A stretch of 38,814 nt of DNA from positions 1 to 38,814 of the IMG/VR virus record IMGVR_UViG_3300020370_000015. One strand, given 5' to 3'. The first letter of the stretch is position 1. Every line of letters begins with the position of its first letter. Shown here piece after piece: positions 32,051 to 37,692 of the stretch. Origin of the DNA: a virus. Under the pieces are notes generated by a model. The model was not told the DNA's origin. It saw only the letters and a program-made list of their open reading frames with translations, and made no database searches. The position numbers and the translations under genes were made by a program.

Positions 32051-32474
32051 TGGATTCTTCCTCCTTTTCAATGGCAGGTTCTTCACGCTTACTTAGCACG
32101 CTGTGAAGAATGTATTTTTCCCCGGACCACAAGTGAGTCCCAAGACCTATGCGCGAAGCTGCACGTTTAACTGCATCGCTTATGCAGTCTTTCATTGCTT
32201 CGCCTGCGTTTGGAGCTTTGCGCTCAACCGCACCAGCTTCTTCAATGGTTACAACGTCACCATCAATGGTGAAAGTAAATCGAACAATAGCTCCTTCGAC
32301 TTGACCTTCAGGGTTGCGGATTATTTCTTTGACTTCTTGATCGAATGGACCAAGTATCCCAAGCAAATGCTCAACAACAGTTGCGTGTGGAACGTAGGAA
32401 GCTTTGAAACTGCCCGGCTTTTCTTCAATGAAATGCGCTTGGAACGGTTTAGATAGTTTAAGTAAGTCAGTCAT
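32040..32474 (-). CDS. Rad52/ERF-like single-strand annealing protein (144 aa)
   Basis: 144 residues. The pattern YVPHATVVEHLLGILGPFD, a beta hairpin region (VRFTFTIDGDVV), then AGEAMKDCISDAVKRAASRIGLG matches the Rad52/ERF/Sak group, in which the conserved helix with AxKxCxTxAxKRA-like spacing is diagnostic. It anneals complementary strands during phage recombination and replication. Next to SSB and the Cas4/RecB-like exonuclease it forms a standard phage recombination set. The C-terminus is acidic (Glu-rich). Confidence 0.78.
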   Translation of the reverse strand: MTDLLKLSKPFQAHFIEEKPGSFKASYVPHATVVEHLLGILGPFDQEVKEIIRNPEGQVEGAIVRFTFTIDGDVVTIEEAGAVERKAPNAGEAMKDCISDAVKRAASRIGLGTHLWSGEKYILHSVLSKREEPAIEKEEESNEQ

Positions 32475-32592
32475 TTTTTTTGAGGTCCTCCTTTTTGTTT
32501 GCTAACTCAACAATTTTGCCGTCTTCAATGCGAGCAAACATGGATCTCCATAAGCCTGCTCCCAAAGGAATCGACACCCTTTTTATTTTCAT
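32467..32592 (-). CDS. Small basic protein coupled to the annealing protein (41 aa)
   Basis: 41 residues. Its ATG overlaps the upstream stop as ATGA (32589-32592) and its stop overlaps the annealing-protein start by 8 bases, so it sits exactly in the operon without a gap. The product is basic at both ends, with RVSIPLGAGLWRSMFARIE in the middle. No family is recognised. It may be a coupling peptide or a small partner of the annealing protein. Confidence 0.55.
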   Translation of the reverse strand: MKIKRVSIPLGAGLWRSMFARIEDGKIVELANKKEDLKKND

Positions 32593-32819
32593 TGTCTCTG
32601 TACATACTCCTGAATAGCGTTCATTAATTCTTTGCCTTCATCCACTAACCCAGATAAAGCTTTCTCTATTTCGCTAATACGTTTCTCGTGATCACGAAGA
32701 ACTACTGCGACTTGTTCGATTGACTCAATCGCAGTTTCTCCAAACGTTTCTATAGCTTTCATAGAGTTATTTATTTGCACGATCCATTGGGACAGTGCGT
32801 TGTGTTCAGGTTTATCCAT
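32589..32819 (-). CDS. Hypothetical helical protein (76 aa)
   Basis: The ATG at 32819 is chosen because AAGGAGAG lies just upstream; it overlaps the nuclease stop by 8 bases. The 76 residues are an almost continuous amphipathic helix (QINNSMKAIETFGETAIESIEQ and so on) and probably form a coiled coil. Function unknown; possibly an oligomerisation partner within the recombination operon. Confidence 0.65.
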   Translation of the reverse strand: MDKPEHNALSQWIVQINNSMKAIETFGETAIESIEQVAVVLRDHEKRISEIEKALSGLVDEGKELMNAIQEYVQRQ

Positions 32820-33651
32820 TCTCTCTCCTTGGTACAAGTATGGAATCTAAGGGTATTTGATGTGCAGGCAATGTGCTACACAATGAATTGAAATTGCAGT
32901 AACGGCATCGCCAGTGTCCGTCCCTGCTGTTAGGCGATGGGACAGAACCAACTGAACCATGTTCAGGTATGAATCGTTCAGGTAACAATTGATCTCTGAC
33001 TTCAGAAGCAATGGCGTTAATGCGTGTCGCTTCTGCTGAAGCTATTTGTTTGGGAGTGCGTCCGTCACCGGGAACAGGTTGATTCATGGGGAGTATCCAT
33101 TCAACTGTTTCGCCAGCACGAATAGAGTTACGCCCGTATTGTGAATCTTTAGCGAGGTACACGAGATGTACAGCATCGCAATTCAATGCCATTGCGTACA
33201 TAGCAGCTTGCGCTACCTCGTGGACTTCTGGTTCGAATGACTTGCGCGCAAGATTAAATCCGAATGCTGTTTTAGTTTTTAATTCCCAGCAAACAGTTTC
33301 AATGCCTCCGTTAGCTATGTCCCCGTAAACGCCATCAGCGTGCCCTGAAATGTCGTATCCCAATGGACGCAAATCGCATCCAACTTCAACTTGCATTCCC
33401 CATTCTTTAATCATTGCTTGCTGCAACAAATCGTGAAGGTGACTGCCAGTGTGAAAAGCAACCAGCGTGTTATCTTCAATGGGTTCAGTTTCAGTTACAT
33501 CGCCGAGCATTTCGAAACCAATTTTGCGTGAGCAGGAACCAGCCATTGAACCTCGACCCAATGTCCCGTGAGCGGTTTCACGGGGGCCTTCAGCTTCACG
33601 TTGATCTCGTAAATATTTCCTGTATGCGTCCGCTGTGCGGCTGCTATGCAT
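32812..33651 (-). CDS. Cas4/RecB-like PD-(D/E)xK nuclease with Fe-S cysteines (279 aa)
   Basis: The ATG at 33651 overlaps the previous stop by 8 bases and is used in place of an earlier in-frame ATG at 33708. The catalytic motifs are SGHADGVYG (Asp) and WELKTKTAFG (ExK), followed by HEVAQAAMYAMAL (the QxxxY helix). One Cys near residue 40 and three in CRYCNFNSLC at about 252-261 match the four-Cys Fe-S cluster of Cas4/AddB-type nucleases. It probably resects DNA ends to feed the annealing protein. In phages such genes belong to recombination modules, not to CRISPR; no array is present. Confidence 0.87.
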   Translation of the reverse strand: MHSSRTADAYRKYLRDQREAEGPRETAHGTLGRGSMAGSCSRKIGFEMLGDVTETEPIEDNTLVAFHTGSHLHDLLQQAMIKEWGMQVEVGCDLRPLGYDISGHADGVYGDIANGGIETVCWELKTKTAFGFNLARKSFEPEVHEVAQAAMYAMALNCDAVHLVYLAKDSQYGRNSIRAGETVEWILPMNQPVPGDGRTPKQIASAEATRINAIASEVRDQLLPERFIPEHGSVGSVPSPNSRDGHWRCRYCNFNSLCSTLPAHQIPLDSILVPRRENG

Positions 33652-33961
33652 CCTGCGGCTCGTAAGTATCTTCAGTAATTTCAATGGGTGCGTCGTACAA
33701 AAAGCCATGCAACGTTTCGGCTAATCGTCGGGCGCTTGTTTCGCAAAGAGACAACCCAAAACGTGGGCCGTCAATGCTCATCATTGAAATTCTAAAAATT
33801 GCACCAGATCTACCAAGGTCTGTTTCGGGATCAACTGGTTCAATGAATACGTCAGCGAGAGTGCCGGGTACAAGTTCGTCCACGTTGATGTGATCGTACT
33901 TGTCTCGCATCATGGTTGAATAGCTTGATTCTTTAGTGCGTCCGTGCGCGTGGATTGTCAT
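33644..33961 (-). CDS. Hypothetical protein (105 aa)
   Basis: ATG at 33961, overlapping the upstream stop (TAATG). 105 residues with a beta-rich centre (DLGRSGAIFRISMMSIDGP, then RFGLSLCETSARRLAETL) and an acidic end. No named family. It is encoded between a zinc-ribbon protein and the Cas4-like nuclease, all overlapping, so it is an early protein of unknown role. Confidence 0.65.
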   Translation of the reverse strand: MTIHAHGRTKESSYSTMMRDKYDHINVDELVPGTLADVFIEPVDPETDLGRSGAIFRISMMSIDGPRFGLSLCETSARRLAETLHGFLYDAPIEITEDTYEPQDA

Positions 33962-34518
33962 TAGTCCTCCAGTCCTAATGCTTCGTGGATACCTCCGACC
34001 CAATCTTCAAAGGGAGTGGTGTCCATAATCGGAACAAAGTCGTGCTGTTGATCGTCCCCTCTGTCGGCGTAGCTGGTGAAGATAATGATTTGGCCTTCGG
34101 GATCTACGTCGTAGTCCATCCCTCGCTCGATAATCATTTGCTCAATCAGCATTGCGTTAGTAGGGCGCACCCATGCTTGGCGTGCTGTCCGCACCCCGTG
34201 TTGTTCCCAATCGCCTGCGACAATGAAATCCTCAAACGCTTCGCTCATCCCACAGGGAGAACAAATGTAAGTCTTGTTATCTCGTCGGCTCAGTGCGTTA
34301 AGCACTTGGGCTGGGTTAATAGGTCCGCCACATCTTCGGCAATCGCTATCAAGATTGGGCAAGTAGCCTTCTTCTATTAGCTGGAACCCGTGCTCCATTG
34401 CTTCATCCGTTAAGGAGTTGTCTGTGTGTTGAGCAATGATGTCGGCTGCTGCTTTGTCGGCTGCCCCCATAAGCCTTGCTCTAACTGATGGGTGTTGTGC
34501 CTTCCTTTTTTCATCCAT
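33961..34518 (-). CDS. Zinc-ribbon hypothetical protein, first gene of the recombination operon (185 aa)
   Basis: The ATG at 34518 is preferred over 34545 because the promoter element TGTATTAC abuts it, exactly as at 36399. The product has one CRRCGG and one CSPCG pair about 30 residues apart, with ALSRRDNKTYI between them, a zinc ribbon common in actinophage early proteins. The C-terminal half (EDFIVAGDWEQ and so on) is acidic. Probably leaderless and the first gene of a thirteen-gene run down to 29811. Function unknown. Confidence 0.7.
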   Translation of the reverse strand: MDEKRKAQHPSVRARLMGAADKAAADIIAQHTDNSLTDEAMEHGFQLIEEGYLPNLDSDCRRCGGPINPAQVLNALSRRDNKTYICSPCGMSEAFEDFIVAGDWEQHGVRTARQAWVRPTNAMLIEQMIIERGMDYDVDPEGQIIIFTSYADRGDDQQHDFVPIMDTTPFEDWVGGIHEALGLED

Positions 34519-34559
34519 GTAATACAGAGTAATACAATTCGTCACACATTCTGTATTAC
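34519..34559 (-). promoter_or_regulatory. Triple TGTATTAC element upstream of the recombination operon
   Basis: On the minus strand TGTATTAC occurs at 34526-34519 directly before the ATG, again at 34536-34529, and inverted (as GTAATACA) at 34559-34552. The middle copy includes a TATTAC that could be a -10 box 10 bases before the ATG, consistent with leaderless or near-leaderless mRNA; no clear -35 is seen. The same element abuts the start at 36399. The three copies look like an operator around the promoter. Confidence 0.5.
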
Positions 34560-34583
34560 GTTACCAAACTGTAACAAAAGAAA

Positions 34584-34617
34584 CAGCCCCCTGACTTTGA
34601 CCCGAATCAGGGGGCTG
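34584..34617 (-). terminator. Rho-independent terminator (minus strand)
   Basis: CAGCCCCCTGA (34584-34594) pairs perfectly with TCAGGGGGCTG (34607-34617): 11 base pairs with a 12-base loop. On the minus strand it is followed by TTTCTTTTGTTAC, a good T-rich tail. It ends the transcript of the WhiB and small-gene group upstream and separates it from the recombination operon's own promoter. Confidence 0.88.
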
Positions 34618-34624
34618 CGAAATG

Positions 34625-34641
34625 GCTCGCGAGTCTCGTCA
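34625..34641. repeat. 17-base repeat, copy A
   Basis: GCTCGCGAGTCTCGTCA is identical to 36457-36473. It contains the palindrome CTCGCGAG. Both copies lie upstream of minus-strand genes whose start is abutted by TGTATTAC: copy A about 107 bases before 34518, copy B about 58 bases before 36399. Probably a duplicated regulatory region. Confidence 0.8.
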
Positions 34642-34806
34642 CTCTAGCGGCGGCTTCCTTTCAGGAAACAACTCACGACCGTCGTACTTGCGTCGTTTTT
34701 TCAATCGTTTCAATTGTTTTTTATCGCCTTCTCGTGCTCGAATAATTCCTTCAGCAGTGAAAGCATCAGGTTCGTTTAGATTCAATGAGTCTTTTGTTCT
34801 TCCCAT
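34639..34806 (-). CDS. Small basic protein overlapping the WhiB gene (55 aa)
   Basis: 55 residues from the ATG at 34806, overlapping the WhiB-like gene by 41 bases in another frame, and ending just before the terminator. The middle is highly basic (KKQLKRLKKRRKYDG). It fills an otherwise empty 120-base gap inside the transcript, which supports it, but the overlap is longer than usual here and no ribosome-binding site is strong. No family recognised. Confidence 0.5.
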   Translation of the reverse strand: MGRTKDSLNLNEPDAFTAEGIIRAREGDKKQLKRLKKRRKYDGRELFPERKPPLE

Positions 34807-35047
34807 TTTTTATTCTTTCTGCTCGTCGGTCTTTCCCTATTTGTCTGCGTTGCCGAGAAGAAGTTCCTCCCCACACGCCGGGCTCATTAAATTTCAATGC
34901 AAATTCAAGGCATGGCTCCTTTACTTCGCACGAAGCGCAAGCCCTCATTGCAAGTGTTTGAGTTGAATAAGTTCCTCTAGCTGGAAAGAATTCTTCTGCA
35001 TCCATTCCTTTGCAGGCTGCTTTATTTCTCCATTCGTGTTCGTTCAT
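34766..35047 (-). CDS. WhiB-like Fe-S regulator, canonical copy (93 aa)
   Basis: The ATG at 35047 (inside TTCAATGA, 4 bases after the preceding stop) begins MNEHEWRNKAACKG, the usual WhiB start. Cysteines at 12, 37, 40 and 46 provide the [4Fe-4S] ligands with the C-x2-C-x5-C core, and GVWGGTSSRQRRQ at about 57-69 is the diagnostic turn plus basic tail. WhiB proteins act on the principal sigma factor. As an early protein it may redirect host transcription. The second, divergent WhiB at 30303 is in the neighbouring transcript. Confidence 0.95.
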   Translation of the reverse strand: MNEHEWRNKAACKGMDAEEFFPARGTYSTQTLAMRACASCEVKEPCLEFALKFNEPGVWGGTSSRQRRQIGKDRRAERIKNGKNKRLIESKRT

Positions 35048-35051
35048 TGAA

Positions 35052-35246
35052 TTACCAAGCCCAACCGGGGCGAGTCCCCCAATAATATTCGTGGACATCC
35101 CAGAATCTTCCTGTCACAAGTGAATGCGTCAAGGCAACAAGCAAACAAATAACCGAGAACGCAAACACTCGCCGCCATTGAAAAGTTCTGTCCGGGTCAG
35201 GAAGTAAACGCCACCCGATCAAGTTCAATAACTTATTTACCACCAC
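35052..35246 (-). CDS. Small single-span membrane protein (64 aa)
   Basis: GTG start at 35246, overlapping the stop of the previous frame. Residues about 27-47 (VFAFSVICLLVALTHSLVTG) form one membrane span; the N-terminus is basic, giving an N-in orientation by the positive-inside rule, and the C-terminus is Trp/Tyr-rich. In an early operon it could be a superinfection-exclusion protein; that is inference from position and topology. A later GTG (35243) is an equally possible start. Confidence 0.6.
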   Translation of the reverse strand: MVVNKLLNLIGWRLLPDPDRTFQWRRVFAFSVICLLVALTHSLVTGRFWDVHEYYWGTRPGWAW

Positions 35247-35368
35247 GGCCAGTTCCCTTCTTCTTTCATTTCGTCAATCTGTCGATCAGCTTCATCCTCG
35301 TCAGACCATTCAATGACATCCCAGTCATCAAGGTCATCAGGAGGATCAGGAGAAATGTAAACATCCAT
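35237..35368 (-). CDS. Acidic small protein (43 aa)
   Basis: 43 residues with TGATG overlap to the upstream gene and a 10-base overlap to the membrane protein start. About 40% of residues are Asp or Glu, and it ends in WPWW. Such highly acidic early phage proteins are sometimes DNA mimics or inhibitors of host enzymes; there is no sequence proof here. Kept because spacing fits the operon perfectly. Confidence 0.6.
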   Translation of the reverse strand: MDVYISPDPPDDLDDWDVIEWSDEDEADRQIDEMKEEGNWPWW

Positions 35369-35559
35369 CACTGAACATTCACCCATTCCATTGAAACTCG
35401 TAGCAAGTTGTTGTAATCACCGCTAGTGGCTTCGGTTGTGTACTGGGCTATTTCTTCATGGGTGGCGCCTGCTTGCCGTAGGCCACGGGTTACCGCTCCC
35501 ATTACCGCGAAAGCGTTGCCGTCTTCGCCGGTTAGTTGTACTTCTACGTCGTATTTCAT
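35368..35559 (-). CDS. Conserved hypothetical protein (63 aa)
   Basis: 63 residues beginning MKYDVEVQLTGEDGNAF and containing GAVTRGLRQAGATHEEI and EATSGDYNNLL, a beta-alpha-alpha-beta pattern I recognise as common in phage and bacterial small proteins of unknown role. First gene of the group that also contains the membrane protein and the WhiB-like gene. Upstream, 35560-35643 is non-coding, with a TCATTGAA copy at 35574-35581 and a hairpin. Confidence 0.72.
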   Translation of the reverse strand: MKYDVEVQLTGEDGNAFAVMGAVTRGLRQAGATHEEIAQYTTEATSGDYNNLLRVSMEWVNVQ

Positions 35560-35598
35560 TTTTCCTCACTCATTCATTGAAACCGCTGATGGTTTCGT

Positions 35599-35634
35599 CA
35601 GCCCCTCGGAAGTAATCAGCCAACCGAGAGGCTG
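35599..35634 (-). terminator. Hairpin after the DUF3846-like gene
   Basis: CAGCCCCTCGG (35599-35609) pairs with CCGAGAGGCTG (35624-35634) with one mismatch, 14-base loop. On the minus strand it lies 10 bases after the stop of the 36399 gene. There is no strong T run, so termination may be partial. A smaller hairpin (GAAACC/GGTTTC) lies beside it. Confidence 0.45.
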
Positions 35635-35643
35635 CCGCAAGCA

Positions 35644-36399
35644 TCAGAGTGCGTCAGCTTCTTTCATTAAATCTCTGTACTCTTGGCTTTCAAACCCGAC
35701 AGTTGCGAACATCAATGCGGCGTTGTTTGCTCGGGCTTGTTCTTTGAACAATTCCATAGCTTTTTCCATTGGCATTTCTGTAACGAGGTTAGGAGTCATT
35801 TCAACTCGGCCAGTTGTTTCTAAGGAATCAACAACGGTGCGAGCTTCTTCGACTGTCCACCAAGGAAAAAGTGGGTGTTCTTGAATAAAAGTCTTGTTGC
35901 TTTCGTCGTCAGTCATCCAAGCAGCGGTCTTAAGTTTTTCGTACGCTTCATAGGGGACACAAACGGTGTCGCCTTGAAAGCATCCCCAAATAATTACGTC
36001 GCCGTAAATATCTTGTTTGGCTAGCAGAGAAGCAAAAGGATTGAAGTGCTTTTCTAAGATGCGGCCTTCGTCGTCTATCCACATATCTAAACCAAGGTTT
36101 AGGTTAGGGGGACGGGTACCGTCTTCTTCGGTCCATCCGTAACTATTGCAGATTTCTTCGAAGTCGTCTTCAGGTAGCCAAGGCAACCCGTCTGACTCTG
36201 GCAAGAGTTGAACAACATCTACCGGGCCGCTGCTTCCGTAGTCGTGCGAACGTGAAGCCGCTAACAGTTGGCTGGCAGTCAGCGTGTCTTTTGCGTTGAC
36301 CAGCAAACCGATACCAGTAGTTGTGATGAATATGCCGAGTTGTTTTACATCTTCTCGCTTGATGTGAAATGCCCCGTTGGAGGGGTCCTGCTCTCTCAT
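35644..36399 (-). CDS. Hypothetical early protein with DUF3846-like domain (251 aa)
   Basis: The ATG at 36399 is chosen over 36474 because a complete promoter ends 7 bases before it. Residues about 88-140 (ICNSYGWTEEDGTRPPN, then MWIDDEGRILEKHFNPFASLL and YGDVIIWG) resemble the DUF3846 fold, a phage/plasmid domain of unknown function. The last 60 residues are helical and Glu-rich. It is the first gene of the minus-strand early block and probably transcribed first after infection. Function unknown; a host-takeover role is inference. Confidence 0.65.
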   Translation of the reverse strand: MREQDPSNGAFHIKREDVKQLGIFITTTGIGLLVNAKDTLTASQLLAASRSHDYGSSGPVDVVQLLPESDGLPWLPEDDFEEICNSYGWTEEDGTRPPNLNLGLDMWIDDEGRILEKHFNPFASLLAKQDIYGDVIIWGCFQGDTVCVPYEAYEKLKTAAWMTDDESNKTFIQEHPLFPWWTVEEARTVVDSLETTGRVEMTPNLVTEMPMEKAMELFKEQARANNAALMFATVGFESQEYRDLMKEADAL

Positions 36400-36435
36400 G
36401 TAATACATGGTAGCAGTGTGTGTGACATTTATCAA
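36400..36435 (-). promoter_or_regulatory. Leaderless promoter of the first early gene
   Basis: On the minus strand TTGATA (36435-36430), a 17-base spacer and TACCAT (36412-36407) lie 7 bases before the ATG at 36399, so the transcript would start at or near the ATG, typical of leaderless actinobacterial mRNA. TGTATTAC (36407-36400) overlaps the -10 edge and touches the start codon, as it does at 34518. The boxes are seen directly; activity is inferred. Confidence 0.6.
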
Positions 36436-36456
36436 ATGTTTTTGTTTTGGGTTGTT

Positions 36457-36473
36457 GCTCGCGAGTCTCGTCA
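36457..36473. repeat. 17-base repeat, copy B
   Basis: Identical to 34625-34641 (GCTCGCGAGTCTCGTCA), 22 bases upstream of the -35 box of the first early gene. A position directly upstream of a -35 fits an activator or repressor site. Confidence 0.8.
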
Positions 36474-36486
36474 AGAGAAGCGTGAT

Positions 36487-36515
36487 AGTGAAAAATCAAA
36501 TAAAAATTTTTCACT
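36487..36515. other. A/T hairpin in the early intergenic region
   Basis: AGTGAAAAAT (36487-36496) pairs with ATTTTTCACT (36506-36515), a perfect 10-bp stem with a 9-base loop. With A and T runs on both sides it may terminate weakly in either direction, or be a protein-binding palindrome upstream of the early promoter. Confidence 0.6.
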
Positions 36516-36540
36516 TGGATTTCGCGAAAGCTCGGCCCGT

Positions 36541-36624
36541 TCATTGAATCATTGAATCTAGTTCATTGAATCTGTGTGAGGGCATGAAGAAACCCGGCCC
36601 CTTTCGAAGCCGGGTTTCATTGAA
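36541..36624. repeat. Cluster of four TCATTGAA repeats
   Basis: TCATTGAA at 36541-36548, 36549-36556 (directly adjacent), 36563-36570 and 36617-36624, all in the same plus-strand orientation, plus a one-mismatch TGATTGAA shortly after. They flank a terminator in the 312-base gap between 36399 and 36712. The remainder of that gap up to 36711 contains no gene that I can support. Confidence 0.85.
36589..36618 (-). terminator. Terminator of the AAA+/partner operon
   Basis: GAAACCCGGC (36589-36598) pairs with GCCGGGTTTC (36609-36618), a perfect 10-bp stem with a 10-base loop. The stem itself starts and ends with A/T pairs; the minus-strand tail has only two T after the stem. It lies 94 bases downstream of the last gene of the leftward G+C-rich operon. 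Confidence 0.7.
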
Positions 36625-36711
36625 CTTTGATTGAAACTTTCTATCTGTTATCGATCACCGCCCACAGTGCCCAGTGTGTCAGGGCAATGAAAGCGGCCAC
36701 CGCTAGCGGAC

Positions 36712-37692
36712 TCACTCGGCTACTTTCCAGCCGAGCGCCCCGAGAATGTCTCGCACCATCTCATCGTGACTGACTTTGTTACCGCTCATTGAGCAGTAAT
36801 CTCGCTGCTCCCCGTAAACGTTAGTGAACCCGTTTTCATACATCCGAGGGCCGGGGATGATTCGCCCATCGTGCCATTCAGCCGGAAGACTGAACAAGTC
36901 GATAGGCATCGGAGACCCTTGATCCACAACATAGTCAGAGTAGAACCCGTCATAGGCGGTCACGCTGTCAGCCACTGCAAATTTCATTACCCGATTCATT
37001 GCCGGATTACCAACAAAGAAAGCCTCGACCCCTAGGGGCATTGGGTACCGAGTGTCTGCTATCGGCCATAGCCAGTTCATGCGGCCGGGCTTCCTCGGGC
37101 TATGCGCCGATGAGACACAACCGGATAGCTCCACTTGACCGCCTGCCATGCGAACGGTCTGCATTGCTACCGACATAGCCTCGGCCCATCGGAGAATGTC
37201 AGCGCCGTCAATGTCAGAGCCGAACCCCATTGAAACAACAGCCTTGACGGGAACCGGTACTAGGTTCGTCGCTGCTCGGTATTCGAAAGTGCAAGCCGGA
37301 TCGCCGGCAGCATAAGCGCCATGATCGAACCCATCGGTACCGCATTCGCTGATGACGAATGAATCACGATAGCCGTCTTCCCATTGAATCTGTGCAGTCT
37401 CGGCGCCGGCTAGCGGCCACCCCGAGTTGGCCCATTCAATGAGGTCACTGACTGCCGTGCCTTTCTGACCGGTCGCCCACTCGGCGCGCCCACCTTCCAT
37501 GAACCTAATCATGGGGGCAAGCATTGCCGGATCATTGAATATTTGTTGAGGGTGCGCCAGTTGAGCGAATCCCGCTCTGGCCTCTCCACATATTTCCATT
37601 GATTCAATGACTGTTCCGAGTAGGTCGGACTCTGCTCGGTTCGTGTTCGAACCGGCGCGGTGATTCTTCCCGCAGAATGTGCAGCTACTCAT
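36712..37692 (-). CDS. Partner of the AAA+ ATPase, vWA-like candidate (326 aa)
   Basis: 326 residues, start overlapping the ATPase stop (TGATG). The N-terminus has CTFCGKNH, a likely zinc site with a later Cys. Residues about 140-205 (PVPVKAVVSMGFGSDIDGADI, then ILRWAEAMSVAMQTVRMAGGQVELSG) look like the first strand, loop and helix of a Rossmann-type von Willebrand A domain with a degenerate metal site (GFGSD in place of DxSxS). MoxR/CobS ATPases usually pair with vWA proteins, so this adjacency supports the reading. I recall phage proteins of the DUF7192 type with this plan. Sequence identity to them was not computed. Confidence 0.6.
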   Translation of the reverse strand: MSSCTFCGKNHRAGSNTNRAESDLLGTVIESMEICGEARAGFAQLAHPQQIFNDPAMLAPMIRFMEGGRAEWATGQKGTAVSDLIEWANSGWPLAGAETAQIQWEDGYRDSFVISECGTDGFDHGAYAAGDPACTFEYRAATNLVPVPVKAVVSMGFGSDIDGADILRWAEAMSVAMQTVRMAGGQVELSGCVSSAHSPRKPGRMNWLWPIADTRYPMPLGVEAFFVGNPAMNRVMKFAVADSVTAYDGFYSDYVVDQGSPMPIDLFSLPAEWHDGRIIPGPRMYENGFTNVYGEQRDYCSMSGNKVSHDEMVRDILGALGWKVAE

